Origin: BQWY01 sp046351095 | Lineage (GTDB): Bacteria; Nitrospirota; Nitrospiria; Nitrospirales; Nitrospiraceae | Assembly: GCA_046351095.1 (NCBI GenBank) | Contig: JAXLZC010000001.1 | Span: 2,294,001-2,358,000 of the forward strand | DNA: 64,000 nt | Reading direction: 5' to 3' | Part shown: positions 52,871-61,784 of the stretch, piece after piece | Position numbering within the stretch: the stretch's first letter is position 1 | Layout: each line of letters begins with the position of its first letter | The notes under the pieces: generated by a model | The model's input: only the letters and a program-made list of their open reading frames with translations | Told to the model about the DNA's origin: nothing | Databases searched by the model: none | Translations under genes and position numbers: made by a program

Positions 52871-54142
52871 TTACGAATGAGCGGTCGAACTGAGGCGTGA
52901 CACGACGGCGGACAACAGGTCGGCCAGTGGGAGTTCGTCCTGCGCTTTGGTGCTCATATTGCGCAGAATCGCCTTGCCGGCGGCGACCTCGTCGTCGCCG
53001 ACGATGAGGGTATACTGACAGCCCATACGATCCGCTTGGCGGAGGTGCGCCTTGAGCGTCGCGGAGCGGTAGTCGATATCGGCGCCGATACCTTTGGCGC
53101 GAAGATCGTGGAGCAGTCGCAGTCCGATCGGCGCGGCTTGGTCGCCGAATGCGGCGATGTACACCCGAGACTGCGACGTTGGCATTGTCTCCGGCGGGAG
53201 GAGCAAAAATACCCGTTCTAACCCGACGGCGAATCCGACGGCCGGTGTCGCTGGCCCTCCCAACACTTCCACGAGCCCGTCGTAGCGTCCGCCAGCACCC
53301 ACCGCATTCTGCGCACCCAAGTGTGTGCAGGTCACTTCGAACGTGGTCAACGTGTAGTAATCGAGGCCCCGCACGAGACGCGGATTCAGGTGCACAGGGA
53401 TGTCGAGCGCAGCTAATCCACGTTGCACGGCCTCGAAATGGGCACGAGATGCGTCGGAAATATGGTCGACGATGTTCGGCGCGTCCGCCGAGGCCTCGCG
53501 GCACTCGGGCACCTTACAGTCCAGCACACGCAAGGGATTCGTCTCGACACGCCGGAGGCAGTTCTGACAGAGGCGATTCGTGCGCTCGAGCAGAAAATCG
53601 CGGAGCACCGCCTTATACCTTGGCCGGTCCTCACGATCGCCGAGCGTATTGAGTTCCAACGTGAGGCCGGGAAGGCGCAGGTCGCGAAAAACATTCCAGA
53701 GGAGGGCGATGACATCGACATCGGCCTCCGGCGTCGGCACGCCGAGAAATTCCACCCCGAATTGATGAAACTGCCTGAGCCGCCCGGCTTGCGGACGTTC
53801 GTGGCGGAACATCGGCCCCATATAAAACAATTTCGAGGGGACGGGATTGGCGGCCAGATTATGCTCGATATACGCGCGGACGGCGCTTGCTGTGCCTTCG
53901 GGACGCAGGGTCAGCGAACTGCCGTCGCGATCGGGAAAGGTGTACATCTCCTTTTCCACGATATCGGTCGTCGCCCCGATCGAGCGGGCAAACAGTTCGG
54001 TGTATTCGAAGATGGGCAAGCGGATGTGTTGGTAGCCGTAGGCCTCCGCCCAGCGGCGCGCGGTCGCTTCGATCAACCCCCAGCGCGGCGAATCCGCCGG
54101 GAGCACATCCTTCACACCTTTGATCGCTTTGATTCCAGCCAT
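52871..54142 (-). CDS. hisS: Histidyl-tRNA synthetase
   Basis: 423 residues, class II. Motif 1 region IKGVKDVLPADSPRWGLIEATARRWAEAYGY, motif 2 MFRHERPQAGRLRQFHQFGVE, the histidine-specific LVRGLDYYTLTTFEV and AVGAGGRYDGLVE, motif 3 AVGFAVGLERV, then an anticodon-binding domain. It charges tRNA-His. Standard length. Confidence 0.97.
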   Translation of the reverse strand: MAGIKAIKGVKDVLPADSPRWGLIEATARRWAEAYGYQHIRLPIFEYTELFARSIGATTDIVEKEMYTFPDRDGSSLTLRPEGTASAVRAYIEHNLAANPVPSKLFYMGPMFRHERPQAGRLRQFHQFGVEFLGVPTPEADVDVIALLWNVFRDLRLPGLTLELNTLGDREDRPRYKAVLRDFLLERTNRLCQNCLRRVETNPLRVLDCKVPECREASADAPNIVDHISDASRAHFEAVQRGLAALDIPVHLNPRLVRGLDYYTLTTFEVTCTHLGAQNAVGAGGRYDGLVEVLGGPATPAVGFAVGLERVFLLLPPETMPTSQSRVYIAAFGDQAAPIGLRLLHDLRAKGIGADIDYRSATLKAHLRQADRMGCQYTLIVGDDEVAAGKAILRNMSTKAQDELPLADLLSAVVSRLSSTAHS

Positions 54143-54169
54143 GGTCGGTGACCGTCGAAAAATCGCGCG

Positions 54170-54199
54170 ACTATAACGACGGCCTCACGGGCAAGTCAA
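54170..54199 (-). promoter_or_regulatory. Sigma-70 promoter of hisS
   Basis: TTGACT, 18 bases, TATAGT on the minus strand, with a predicted start near 54163, about 20 bases before the hisS ATG. Confidence 0.6.
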
Positions 54200-54266
54200 C
54201 GCGAGGTCTGTTGGTATGAGGTCTGCGGTATGGTTCGTCGACAGCGTGTTCCCACGCCTATCATCG

Positions 54267-54296
54267 TTGCGCCGTCGATCGGCCAAGGGGTATAGT
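54267..54296 (+). promoter_or_regulatory. Putative promoter of the ThyX-like gene
   Basis: TTGCGC, 18 bases, TATAGT, divergent from the hisS promoter. Good -10, weak -35. Predicted start near 54303, about 40 bases before the ATG at 54343. Confidence 0.4.
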
Positions 54297-54342
54297 GCCC
54301 GCGCGTTCGTTGGACTCACCAGGAACCGTACGCCGACCCCAC

Positions 54343-55842
54343 ATGAATATAGACGGTCCGCAGCGCCGCGTCGTCGCGGTGGCCCCCATGCCGCCCGAAC
54401 AGGCGGCCTATGCCCTTGCGCGGTATAGCCGTTCGCCGGATTCGATCGAGCAGAGTATTCGCTGGGTCCACGGCCACTCGTCGGAAAAATTCTGGGAACA
54501 GTTTTATTTCGCCTATGGCCATGCGTCGATTGCCGACCTCGGCCATACGATCGTCTGCTTCGAACATATTTCGGAGTTGGCCGCCATCCGGATCGAGGAT
54601 GAACCAGTGTGGGATGGCCAGGCGAAATCCAGTCGCTATCAAAACTTCGGTCCCGGGGGATGCCACACCCCGAACGACATTCGCGGCACCGAAACGGAAG
54701 CCGTCTACCAAGGTATTCTTGGCAGTCTGTCCACCGCCTACCGTTTGCTCCACGATCCGATGAAGGCGTGGATGGTCCAGCAAACGCCTCGACCAGCGGA
54801 CATGAAAGAGGTCGACTACGACCGCACGATGGCGGCGCGTGCCTTTGACGTGACGCGCTACTTGCTGCCCTTGGCGGCACGGACGAATGTCGGCCAAGTC
54901 GTCAGCATCCGGACATTGGAAAAACAAATCGTCCGCTTCTTGTCGTCGGCGCTGCCCGAATTGCGCATGATCGGCGAAGACCTCAAGGACGCTTGTGCGC
55001 GACCGCCGACGAATGTCTGGGGTGAACTCACCGGACAGGCGGGTGCGCGGATGGAACCGTTGGCGCCGACGCTGGCGCGCCATGCGAATCCGAGCCCCTA
55101 TCAGCAGCGCGTCTATCAAGATGTGGCGCGGGCGGCGCGCGAGATTTTGCGGTCGAGCGGCTTGGATCAACCGCTTGCCTGGGAGGATCGACAGGATCAG
55201 GAGTCGCAGGTCGATTTGATCGAGCCGCATGACCTGACGGATGAGTTGGCCGCGACGTGGTTGTATCGTGTGGCGCAGGCGCCCTATCGAAAAATTCTCG
55301 CGCTTGTGCGCTCAATGCCGGAGAAACATAAACAAGAGCTGATCGCGCTTGCGCTCGAATCGCGCGGGCCGCACGACGAGTTGCCGCGAGAATTCCGCAG
55401 CGGGTACGCGTTGATCTTCGATGTGTTGATGGACATCGGCGCCTGGCGCGACATGCACCGGCATCGCCGCTGCCAACAGATCCAGCAAAACTTCACCACC
55501 GTGCACGGCTATGTCACGCCGCGCGCGCTGACCGAGGCGGGGCTGGACGAGGACTATCGCAGCGCGATGAACGCGGTGAAGATCGACATCGAATCGATCC
55601 GTAAAGACAGTCAGGAAGCGGCGCTCTACGCGATTCCCTTCGGTTTTAAAGTCCGGTGCCTCTTTAAGATGGACTACGCAGAGGCCGAATACATCGCCAA
55701 GCTGCGCTCCGGCGTGAAAGGCCATTGGAGTTACCGCACGGTGGCCTGGCAGATGAAGCAGGCGCTCGCGGAACGGTATCCCTATCTGGCCGACCAGATC
55801 CACGCCACCTCGCCCGAGGTGGAAGACCGCCTCACGCGGTAG
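54343..55842 (+). CDS. Two-domain ThyX-like (flavin-dependent thymidylate synthase family) protein
   Basis: 499 residues, about twice the usual ThyX. Domain 1 (about 20-210) has GHASI (59-63) and KSSRYQNF (95-102), like the second half of the ThyX motif, but no RHR. Domain 2 (about 290-480) has DMHRHRRCQQIQQNF, with the RHR (373-375) but no following serine motif. Each half ends in a ThyX-like helical region. ThyX methylates dUMP using methylene-THF, FAD and NADPH. Whether this split version does so is open. The ATG at 54343 excludes an Arg/Pro-rich stretch upstream. Confidence 0.8.
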   Translation: MNIDGPQRRVVAVAPMPPEQAAYALARYSRSPDSIEQSIRWVHGHSSEKFWEQFYFAYGHASIADLGHTIVCFEHISELAAIRIEDEPVWDGQAKSSRYQNFGPGGCHTPNDIRGTETEAVYQGILGSLSTAYRLLHDPMKAWMVQQTPRPADMKEVDYDRTMAARAFDVTRYLLPLAARTNVGQVVSIRTLEKQIVRFLSSALPELRMIGEDLKDACARPPTNVWGELTGQAGARMEPLAPTLARHANPSPYQQRVYQDVARAAREILRSSGLDQPLAWEDRQDQESQVDLIEPHDLTDELAATWLYRVAQAPYRKILALVRSMPEKHKQELIALALESRGPHDELPREFRSGYALIFDVLMDIGAWRDMHRHRRCQQIQQNFTTVHGYVTPRALTEAGLDEDYRSAMNAVKIDIESIRKDSQEAALYAIPFGFKVRCLFKMDYAEAEYIAKLRSGVKGHWSYRTVAWQMKQALAERYPYLADQIHATSPEVEDRLTR

Positions 55843-55887
55843 ACGGACCGATCGTTGTAACCGACTCGCACCATTCGTACCAACGTC

Positions 55888-56946
55888 ATGAGCACCCCGT
55901 CTTCACAGTCCGATCCCGCCGCGTCGATCCTCGCAGCCTGGTGCGAGGCCAAGTGGGACGAGGCGCGCGCGGCAGCGACGGCGTGGGACGAATCGCTCAC
56001 CGCGCAGGGCACGCACGATCCGCGCTCGGCGTTTGCGCTGAACATCGGGTATTTGATGGCCGGCGATGCTGCCCGCGCCTGGCAGTACCATGGCCGTGCG
56101 CTGCAAGAGGCGCCGGACATCGAGGCCGTCACGGCGTGGCTCACCGACGCCACAACGCGATATGCCGACAATGGCTGGCTCGCGCTCGTGATGGCGCTGT
56201 GTCTGTCGCAGAGCGGCCATTCCGAAGACGCCATCCCGCACTTCAAGCGGGCGATTGCGTTGCTGCCGACGGCGCCGCAGCCACATCATTTTTTGGCGCA
56301 GGTTTACGAACGCGCCGCGCAGGCCGACATGGCGATCCGTTCGTATAAGGAAGCGGTGCGTCTCGATACGACCTACACACCTGCGCGCGCGGCGCTTGGT
56401 CTGCTGTACCACGCGCAAGGGCAGGTGGAATTGGCGTTGCCGCATTTCCGCGAAGTCGTCCGTTTGTTGCCGGAGGACGCGGTGGCGCACGGCATGTTGG
56501 CGTCCGCGTTGGCGACACAGGGGAAGTTCGAACCGGCGTTGAAAGCCTATAAAGACGCTGTTCGGTTGGATCCGCGAAATGCTGAGCTGCGGTTTGCGCT
56601 GGGCAAGTTTTATCAAGATCGCGGGCGCGAGCAGTTGGCGCTGCAGGAATATCGAGAGGCGGTCGCGGTCGATCCTGACTGTTCTCCGGCCCACACCGAA
56701 CTGGGCTGGATGATGCTCGAAAAAAACGACATGCTGAACGCAATGGATGCGTTCAACCGCGCATTACGCGCCGACGATAACAATGCCCGCGCCTATCTCG
56801 GCGTAGCGAAATTCTACGTGTCGCGCGGCAAACGCGAAGCCGCCTGGCAAAACTACCAAAAGGCGCTCAAACTCGAGCGCGACCCCCAAGTCCGCAACAA
56901 CATCATCAATCAGCTCTTCCTCGAAGGCGGCAGCTGGGACGTGTAG
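55888..56946 (+). CDS. Tetratricopeptide repeat (TPR) protein
   Basis: 352 residues with at least seven 34-residue helical repeats, for example AQADMAIRSYKEAVRLDTTYTPARAAL, GKFEPALKAYKDAVRLDPRNAELRFALG and GREQLALQEYREAVAVDPDCSPAHTELG. No signal peptide and no catalytic domain. TPRs mediate protein contacts; the partner is unknown. It follows the ThyX-like gene by 45 bases. Confidence 0.88.
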   Translation: MSTPSSQSDPAASILAAWCEAKWDEARAAATAWDESLTAQGTHDPRSAFALNIGYLMAGDAARAWQYHGRALQEAPDIEAVTAWLTDATTRYADNGWLALVMALCLSQSGHSEDAIPHFKRAIALLPTAPQPHHFLAQVYERAAQADMAIRSYKEAVRLDTTYTPARAALGLLYHAQGQVELALPHFREVVRLLPEDAVAHGMLASALATQGKFEPALKAYKDAVRLDPRNAELRFALGKFYQDRGREQLALQEYREAVAVDPDCSPAHTELGWMMLEKNDMLNAMDAFNRALRADDNNARAYLGVAKFYVSRGKREAAWQNYQKALKLERDPQVRNNIINQLFLEGGSWDV

Positions 56947-57031
56947 CTGGGCCATCCGACTGCCGCGTCTGCGTGTGTCGGCGGACGCGAGACACGCTCG
57001 CCCTCGAACACCCAGCTTCCAAGCGGATTCT

Positions 57032-57060
57032 TTGACGCCACAATCGTATGACGATATACT
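57032..57060 (+). promoter_or_regulatory. Sigma-70 promoter of the toxin-antitoxin pair
   Basis: TTGACG, exactly 17 bases, TATACT: the best promoter match in the window. Predicted start near 57067, about 25 bases before the antitoxin ATG. Confidence 0.75.
57043..57055. promoter_or_regulatory. Candidate operator in the toxin-antitoxin promoter
   Basis: ATCGT-ATG-ACGAT is a perfect 5-bp inverted repeat in the spacer and first -10 base. Such pairs are usually autorepressed by the antitoxin or the complex; binding here is inferred. Confidence 0.45.
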
Positions 57061-57091
57061 CATCGATACACTTTTAGTAAAGGGGTGGAAT

Positions 57092-57301
57092 ATGGCCGTT
57101 GCGACTATTTCGCCGAAATTTCAAATCGTGATTCCAAAAGATGTGCGCGAAAAACTTCGCCTGGTCCCGCAACAGCGATTGCATGTCGTGGAAAAGGGCG
57201 GTGTGATTACGTTAGTCCCTGAGATACCGCTGAAGTCGTTGAAGGGAGTGCTGAAAGGGATGAATACGAGCGGCATCCGGGAAAAGAAGGATCGCACGTG
57301 A
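57092..57301 (+). CDS. AbrB/MazE-type (SpoVT-AbrB) antitoxin
   Basis: 69 residues. The swapped-hairpin DNA-binding fold is clear: ISPKFQIVIPKDVREKLRLVPQQRLHVVEKGGVITLVPE. The last 20 residues would wrap the toxin. AAAGGGG lies before the ATG; the frame upstream (from 56975) is not homologous. The stop overlaps the toxin start. Confidence 0.92.
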   Translation: MAVATISPKFQIVIPKDVREKLRLVPQQRLHVVEKGGVITLVPEIPLKSLKGVLKGMNTSGIREKKDRT

Positions 57302-57669
57302 AGATCCTGCTCGATTCCAGCGGCTGGATAGAGTTTTTCACGCAAGGCGCTCGCGCCGAGGCATTCGCCGCATACCTGAGTCCCAAGTACGCATTGATCA
57401 CCCCGACCGTGGTTCTCTACGAGGTGTACAAAAAAATCAAACGCGAGCGGGGAGAAGAGACGGCGATCCTCATGGCAGGAAGACTCCAGGGCACGGAGGT
57501 AGTGCCGCTCACCGACTCCATCGCCTTCCTCGCCGCCGATCTTGGTTTACGGCACGGATTGGCCATGGCCGATGCCATCGTCTACGCGACGGCTCGGGAT
57601 CGGGAGGCTGAGGTGGTAACCGGAGATGCCGACTTAAAAGATTTGCCGGGGGTCGTCTATATCCGCTGA
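57298..57669 (+). CDS. PIN-domain toxin, VapC type
   Basis: 123 residues starting with GTG, overlapping the antitoxin stop by 4 bases (GTGA). PIN nuclease acidic residues are in place: D6 (LLDSSGWIEFF), E42 (VVLYEVYKK), D92 (MADAIVYATA), and D110/D112 (VTGDADLKDL). VapC toxins cleave tRNA or rRNA when freed from the antitoxin. Confidence 0.93.
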   Translation: MKILLDSSGWIEFFTQGARAEAFAAYLSPKYALITPTVVLYEVYKKIKRERGEETAILMAGRLQGTEVVPLTDSIAFLAADLGLRHGLAMADAIVYATARDREAEVVTGDADLKDLPGVVYIR

Positions 57670-57811
57670 TGTGTCGAGGAGTACGCGGAGCCGGAACCTA
57701 TTCGTGAAGGGAAAGCCCGCTCCAGGGCCCGTCCAAGACGAAAGCGCCTCCCGCAGAGATGACTTCTGAGGTGGTGCGTGTCGGATACGAGCGGGATGTG
57801 GATGAGGAGGC

Positions 57812-58081
57812 TTACAGTTCGCGCAGGGCGCCTTGGAGCACGGTGATCTGTGTGATCGGATCGCCGGCGGTTTTGAGTTCGCCTTGGATCAAGTCGCGGA
57901 GGTACGTGGAGTAGCCGACCTTGTCGAGGAGCACGTTCAAAAAGCGTTCGGGCGGCAAGAGGGATTCGGCCTTCAGTTCTTCGACGGTCTCGTCGCTCAC
58001 GGGCACGTAGGTGCTCCCGATGTGGAACACGACGTTGTAGTGCTGATCTTTTCGAATCCGATCGAACCGCAACCCTTTCAC
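57812..58081 (-). CDS. Small protein of unknown function near the Dab genes
   Basis: 89 residues from a GTG at 58081, chosen because AGGAGAG lies 7 bases upstream; an ATG 13 codons earlier is possible. Visible sequence: KGLRFDRIRKDQHYNVVFHIGSTYVPVSDETVEELKAES, then a helical LPPERFLNVLLDKVGYSTYLRDLIQGEL. No known domain. Same strand as the PII-like gene, 98 bases after it. Confidence 0.65.
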   Translation of the reverse strand: MKGLRFDRIRKDQHYNVVFHIGSTYVPVSDETVEELKAESLLPPERFLNVLLDKVGYSTYLRDLIQGELKTAGDPITQITVLQGALREL

Positions 58082-58179
58082 AAGTCTCTCCTCGCGTCCG
58101 GCTGTTCGTAGCGGACGCATTCTAAACGGGGCGCGCGCGCAAACACAAGAATCTCGCCCGTCGGCCCGGAGGTCGCCCG

Positions 58180-58521
58180 TCAGCTCCGTTTCCCGGATTT
58201 GCCGAAGTATTCCCGCCGGCTCACCGCCACATCGGCCACGAACATGACGCCCGAATGCCGATCGAACAACGGCCGCAGGCCCGCCAGGATGGGCTCGACC
58301 TTCTCAGTGGGCACGATGGTCATGATCATCACGAGGCTCTCTTGCTCGCTGAACATAAAATGCGCTTCGCGCACGCCGTGATGACCCTTCCCCGAAATGT
58401 TGCCGATGATGGTGTAGCCGCTGGCTTCCATCTTGTCGAACAAATCGGTGACGAACGGCCGATGCTCGCCGGCCACCACCACACGAATTTCTTTCATCGG
58501 ATGCAGCGTCAGGCCGCTCAT
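58180..58521 (-). CDS. PII-like signalling protein linked to DabA
   Basis: 113 residues with a ferredoxin-like PII fold: EIRVVVAGEHRPFVTDLFDKMEASGYTIIGNISGKGHHGVREAHF, then VMIMTIVPTEKVEPILAGLRPLFDRHSGVMFVADVAVSR. The T-loop region is short and lacks the canonical uridylylated tyrosine context, so it is PII-like and not GlnB. AAGGAA precedes the ATG at 58521, 17 bases after the dabA stop. It probably senses adenine nucleotides or bicarbonate status and tunes the transporter, as SbtB does for SbtA; this is inferred. Confidence 0.8.
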   Translation of the reverse strand: MSGLTLHPMKEIRVVVAGEHRPFVTDLFDKMEASGYTIIGNISGKGHHGVREAHFMFSEQESLVMIMTIVPTEKVEPILAGLRPLFDRHSGVMFVADVAVSRREYFGKSGKRS

Positions 58522-58538
58522 ACCGTGGTTCCTTTCCC

Positions 58539-61500
58539 TCAGTGTAGCGAGGTGATGTCGTGCGCGCCGGCTACACGAGCCCAAGCGCCCGACGGGTCAT
58601 ATCGGTACAACGATCCGTCCTCCGGGTCAAGCGCGACCAGGTGGACCCATTCGTTGTGATAGTAGTGCTGCAACAAATCGTGGCGGTCGATCAACGCGGT
58701 GATCTTGGCGCGAGGTGCCTCCACGATGGTCAACAATCGCATCGGTTCGTGGTGCGGGGTGTCGCCGTTCATCACCGTCTGCCAGGCGAGCCCCAGCCGC
58801 AAGTCGCTCCAGGGCCCGGACATGATGCCGAAGCGCCCGACGACGTTGTGATAGATCTTGCTGCCGCTGCCGTACACACGATTGTCGACGGCGGAAAAAT
58901 AATGCTCCATGTTGATCCACTGCGCGACCAACTGCGGCCCGGTCATCAACACTTCAAGCATACGATTCGTCGGGTCGTCGCGGTAGTCGTACGACTGGAG
59001 AAACACCCGGCCGTTGAGGTTGAGGCCCTTCGTGATGTCGCGGCGACCGATCACGATGGCCGTGTTGCCGGAGAGTCCCCACTCGGGCCGCACCTGGCCC
59101 CAATCCGCACTGCGCTCGGACACCGCCTCGGCGGCTTCTTCCGGCGGCAGGACGGTGTCCACATCCGGGAAGCGCGTGCAGCGCTCTTGGCTGGTGAGCT
59201 GCGCCGCTTCGCGCAGATCGTCCGAGAGATGCAGGATGTCTTTGCGATGGGTCGGCGGCGCGTCTTCGAGATCGAAGAGCTGCACGGATTCCATCGTCGT
59301 ATCCACCTGGCCTGCGAGGAAGTGGGTGTCCTGCGGAATCTGCAGGCCCTTTTTCGCGAGGTGTTCGCGGACTTTAGGATTGTTCGCCATTCGCGCCAAC
59401 ACACGCGCGTTGGCCTGGCCTTCGTTGCCGCCGCAGGCGCCGCAGTCGAGGGCCGACTCGAAGGGATTGTTCTCCGACGTGCTGCCGTGCGCGCAGAACA
59501 ACACGAGCCGCGCGAAGTTTCGCGTCAGCCCCATCATGCGCAGGGCGGTTTCCACCGTCATGGTTTGTTCGTCGAGGGTGAACCCCGTACGTGTGATGCG
59601 CTCCTTGTGCCGTGAGGCCGCCCGCATGTTCACGCCGTAGTGGCGCCGCAGGTCGTCCAAGAGGCCCGAAAGCTGTTCGGGTGAAATGCCGATGCTGCGC
59701 GCGGTTTGCGGGATCGGCAGGTCGATGACGGCATCGGGGTCGAGTGCACGGAGGCGCAGTCGCTCGACCATTTCCTGCTTAACCTGCGTGCCTTTCAGGC
59801 CGAAGCGATCGCGGAGGGCGCGCCAAATGAGTGCACGCTGCTCGGCGATGAGCATTTCTTCCGTTTCGGCGGGCGAGAGTTTATCGACGGTCAGTGTGGT
59901 CGCGATCGGCGGGACAAACAGGTGGCGCAGCCATTTGGCGACGCGTTTGTACACGGCCGGGAGAAACGTTTTGCCGATCAACGGTAGACCGTAGAACCAG
60001 CCGATCGATTCCACCATGACGTACGGCGTGACGACGTTTTCTTTCAGGTCATGCAGCAGGGTATGGCCGGCGTGCACGAGTTTGGCGCGCGATTGGTGCT
60101 TCGAGACGAAGTGGTCGAGGTAACTGCGCGGGACTTCGCGCACTTCGTTTTTGGCGCGCATGACGACCGGGTATTGCTCGGTCTCGTGTTCCTTCCCCCA
60201 GGCGCGATATTTAATGAGCACGGCGAAAAATCCGGCAAAGCCGAAGGTCTCGTTCGCGCCGGTCGATTCAAGGTGGCGGCGGAATGGTTCCGAGCGCACG
60301 TCGATGCAGAAGACCGATTGGGATTGCGGGCGTACGCTCGTTGCCTCGGAGACGGGCCGTATTGGTTGCGCGCGGCCGCGCCCGACCATATGAAGGAGTT
60401 GGTCGTGGTACCCGGCTTCGAATGCCTTAAGCCAGACGGGACCGTGCAGACTTTCTGGAAAGGCTTCCATCCATTCGACGAGGTGCCGCAAGTCGGACGG
60501 AGCGCTGCCTAGATACACACTCGGTACAATGTCGAGCGCGTGGGCCAGTCCGATCAATCGTCGCGCCATCGATCGGCGATGGGCGCGGTCGTGCAAGGGG
60601 CCGTATTCGGCTTGGTATCGTTCGGCGAGGGCGATCCACTCGTCGTCCGGTGCGCGTCGATGCGCGAGGTCTTCGACCTCTTCCGTGTAATGCGGAGGGA
60701 GACGTCCGGCCACCGCATCTCGTCGGAGGACGTAGGCGTGCGGATGTTGATCCATGAAGGCGTTGATCGACGCGTAATTTCCGTCGATCCCGAGGCGCGC
60801 GCGGCAGGTCTGCTGCACGAGCTCATGGACGTACCAGAGGCGGACCGCGAGAAATTTCACGAGGCCGACGGGATGGGCCTGTTGCCAGGCGTAACTGGAC
60901 GACTCGGCGCGCCACTTAATAAATCCCGCCCAGCCGGGCAGCGTCGCCATTTGGAGCGCGAGGTAGTCCTGGCGCATGGCGTCGGGAATGCCGAGCGCCG
61001 CGAAACCTTCGAGCACCGCGTCTTCGGGGTGTTCCGGCAGCGCCGAAATTTTTTCGCGACTGTTCTCGATGCCGCAGGGCGCCCACTCGTACCCGATCAA
61101 GGATTTCCAGGCCGCGTACAATCCCTGCTCGCGTCCGGGCATGGCCCAGGTTGCATGGCCCTCGTCGAGAAACGCTTCGCACCACTTGATCAATTCGTGA
61201 TTGATCTCGCGCACGATCGTCGTGCCGAGCGTCTGGTCGCACCAGCCGGACAGGGTGAGGTAGCGGCAGAGCACGGCGCGGTCTTCTTGAATCGTCGCCT
61301 GCATCCGCTCGTGGATCGTCGGGGCGGACAACTGCGAGAGGTGATCGGCGAGGGTGTCGATCTGATCCTCGCCCGGTCCCTGGTCCATGAGCGGGTTGAG
61401 CGGCTCGCGCGTCGGCGACGACAGCCCGTGCGTTAGACATGCGCGCAACACGTCGAGGTGCGACACGCGGCAGGGGCCGAGTGACAAGGATTGCGCGAGC

Positions 61501-61784
61501 GCCCGGGCTTTCAGCGCGTTGTCGATGTGCCGAATCTGAATACGTCCCGACTGTAAGTATTGCCGGTACACATCGCCGGGAAGGTAGCCGGATCCGCCGA
61601 GATACTGTTGCCCGCGCCGGACGGTTTCCTCGAACGGGAGATACTCCAAGCTGTGCAGCGGATTGTGGTGGACGAACGTCCGCATGGGCCAATACTGCGC
61701 GATCACCTCGCTCGCGAGCTGAATCGTCGCGCGCAGCTCCATGCGCCGCACGTCGATGTCGGTCTGGTCGCTCAGGGATGCCAT
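58539..61784 (-). CDS. dabA: Inorganic carbon uptake subunit DabA (DUF2309)
   Basis: 1081 residues. The N-terminus has the family start YWPMRTFVHHNPLHSLEYLPFEE. The beta-carbonic-anhydrase-like zinc site is present: CIDVRSEPFRRHLE (Cys and Asp), and further on the FCAHGSTSENNPFESALDCGACGG segment with His and Cys ligands. The C-terminus has MTGPQLVAQWINMEHYFSAVDNRVYGSG. DabA with its proton-conducting partner hydrates CO2 to bicarbonate vectorially. It overlaps the NuoM-like gene by 13 bases. Confidence 0.95.
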   Translation of the reverse strand: MASLSDQTDIDVRRMELRATIQLASEVIAQYWPMRTFVHHNPLHSLEYLPFEETVRRGQQYLGGSGYLPGDVYRQYLQSGRIQIRHIDNALKARALAQSLSLGPCRVSHLDVLRACLTHGLSSPTREPLNPLMDQGPGEDQIDTLADHLSQLSAPTIHERMQATIQEDRAVLCRYLTLSGWCDQTLGTTIVREINHELIKWCEAFLDEGHATWAMPGREQGLYAAWKSLIGYEWAPCGIENSREKISALPEHPEDAVLEGFAALGIPDAMRQDYLALQMATLPGWAGFIKWRAESSSYAWQQAHPVGLVKFLAVRLWYVHELVQQTCRARLGIDGNYASINAFMDQHPHAYVLRRDAVAGRLPPHYTEEVEDLAHRRAPDDEWIALAERYQAEYGPLHDRAHRRSMARRLIGLAHALDIVPSVYLGSAPSDLRHLVEWMEAFPESLHGPVWLKAFEAGYHDQLLHMVGRGRAQPIRPVSEATSVRPQSQSVFCIDVRSEPFRRHLESTGANETFGFAGFFAVLIKYRAWGKEHETEQYPVVMRAKNEVREVPRSYLDHFVSKHQSRAKLVHAGHTLLHDLKENVVTPYVMVESIGWFYGLPLIGKTFLPAVYKRVAKWLRHLFVPPIATTLTVDKLSPAETEEMLIAEQRALIWRALRDRFGLKGTQVKQEMVERLRLRALDPDAVIDLPIPQTARSIGISPEQLSGLLDDLRRHYGVNMRAASRHKERITRTGFTLDEQTMTVETALRMMGLTRNFARLVLFCAHGSTSENNPFESALDCGACGGNEGQANARVLARMANNPKVREHLAKKGLQIPQDTHFLAGQVDTTMESVQLFDLEDAPPTHRKDILHLSDDLREAAQLTSQERCTRFPDVDTVLPPEEAAEAVSERSADWGQVRPEWGLSGNTAIVIGRRDITKGLNLNGRVFLQSYDYRDDPTNRMLEVLMTGPQLVAQWINMEHYFSAVDNRVYGSGSKIYHNVVGRFGIMSGPWSDLRLGLAWQTVMNGDTPHHEPMRLLTIVEAPRAKITALIDRHDLLQHYYHNEWVHLVALDPEDGSLYRYDPSGAWARVAGAHDITSLH

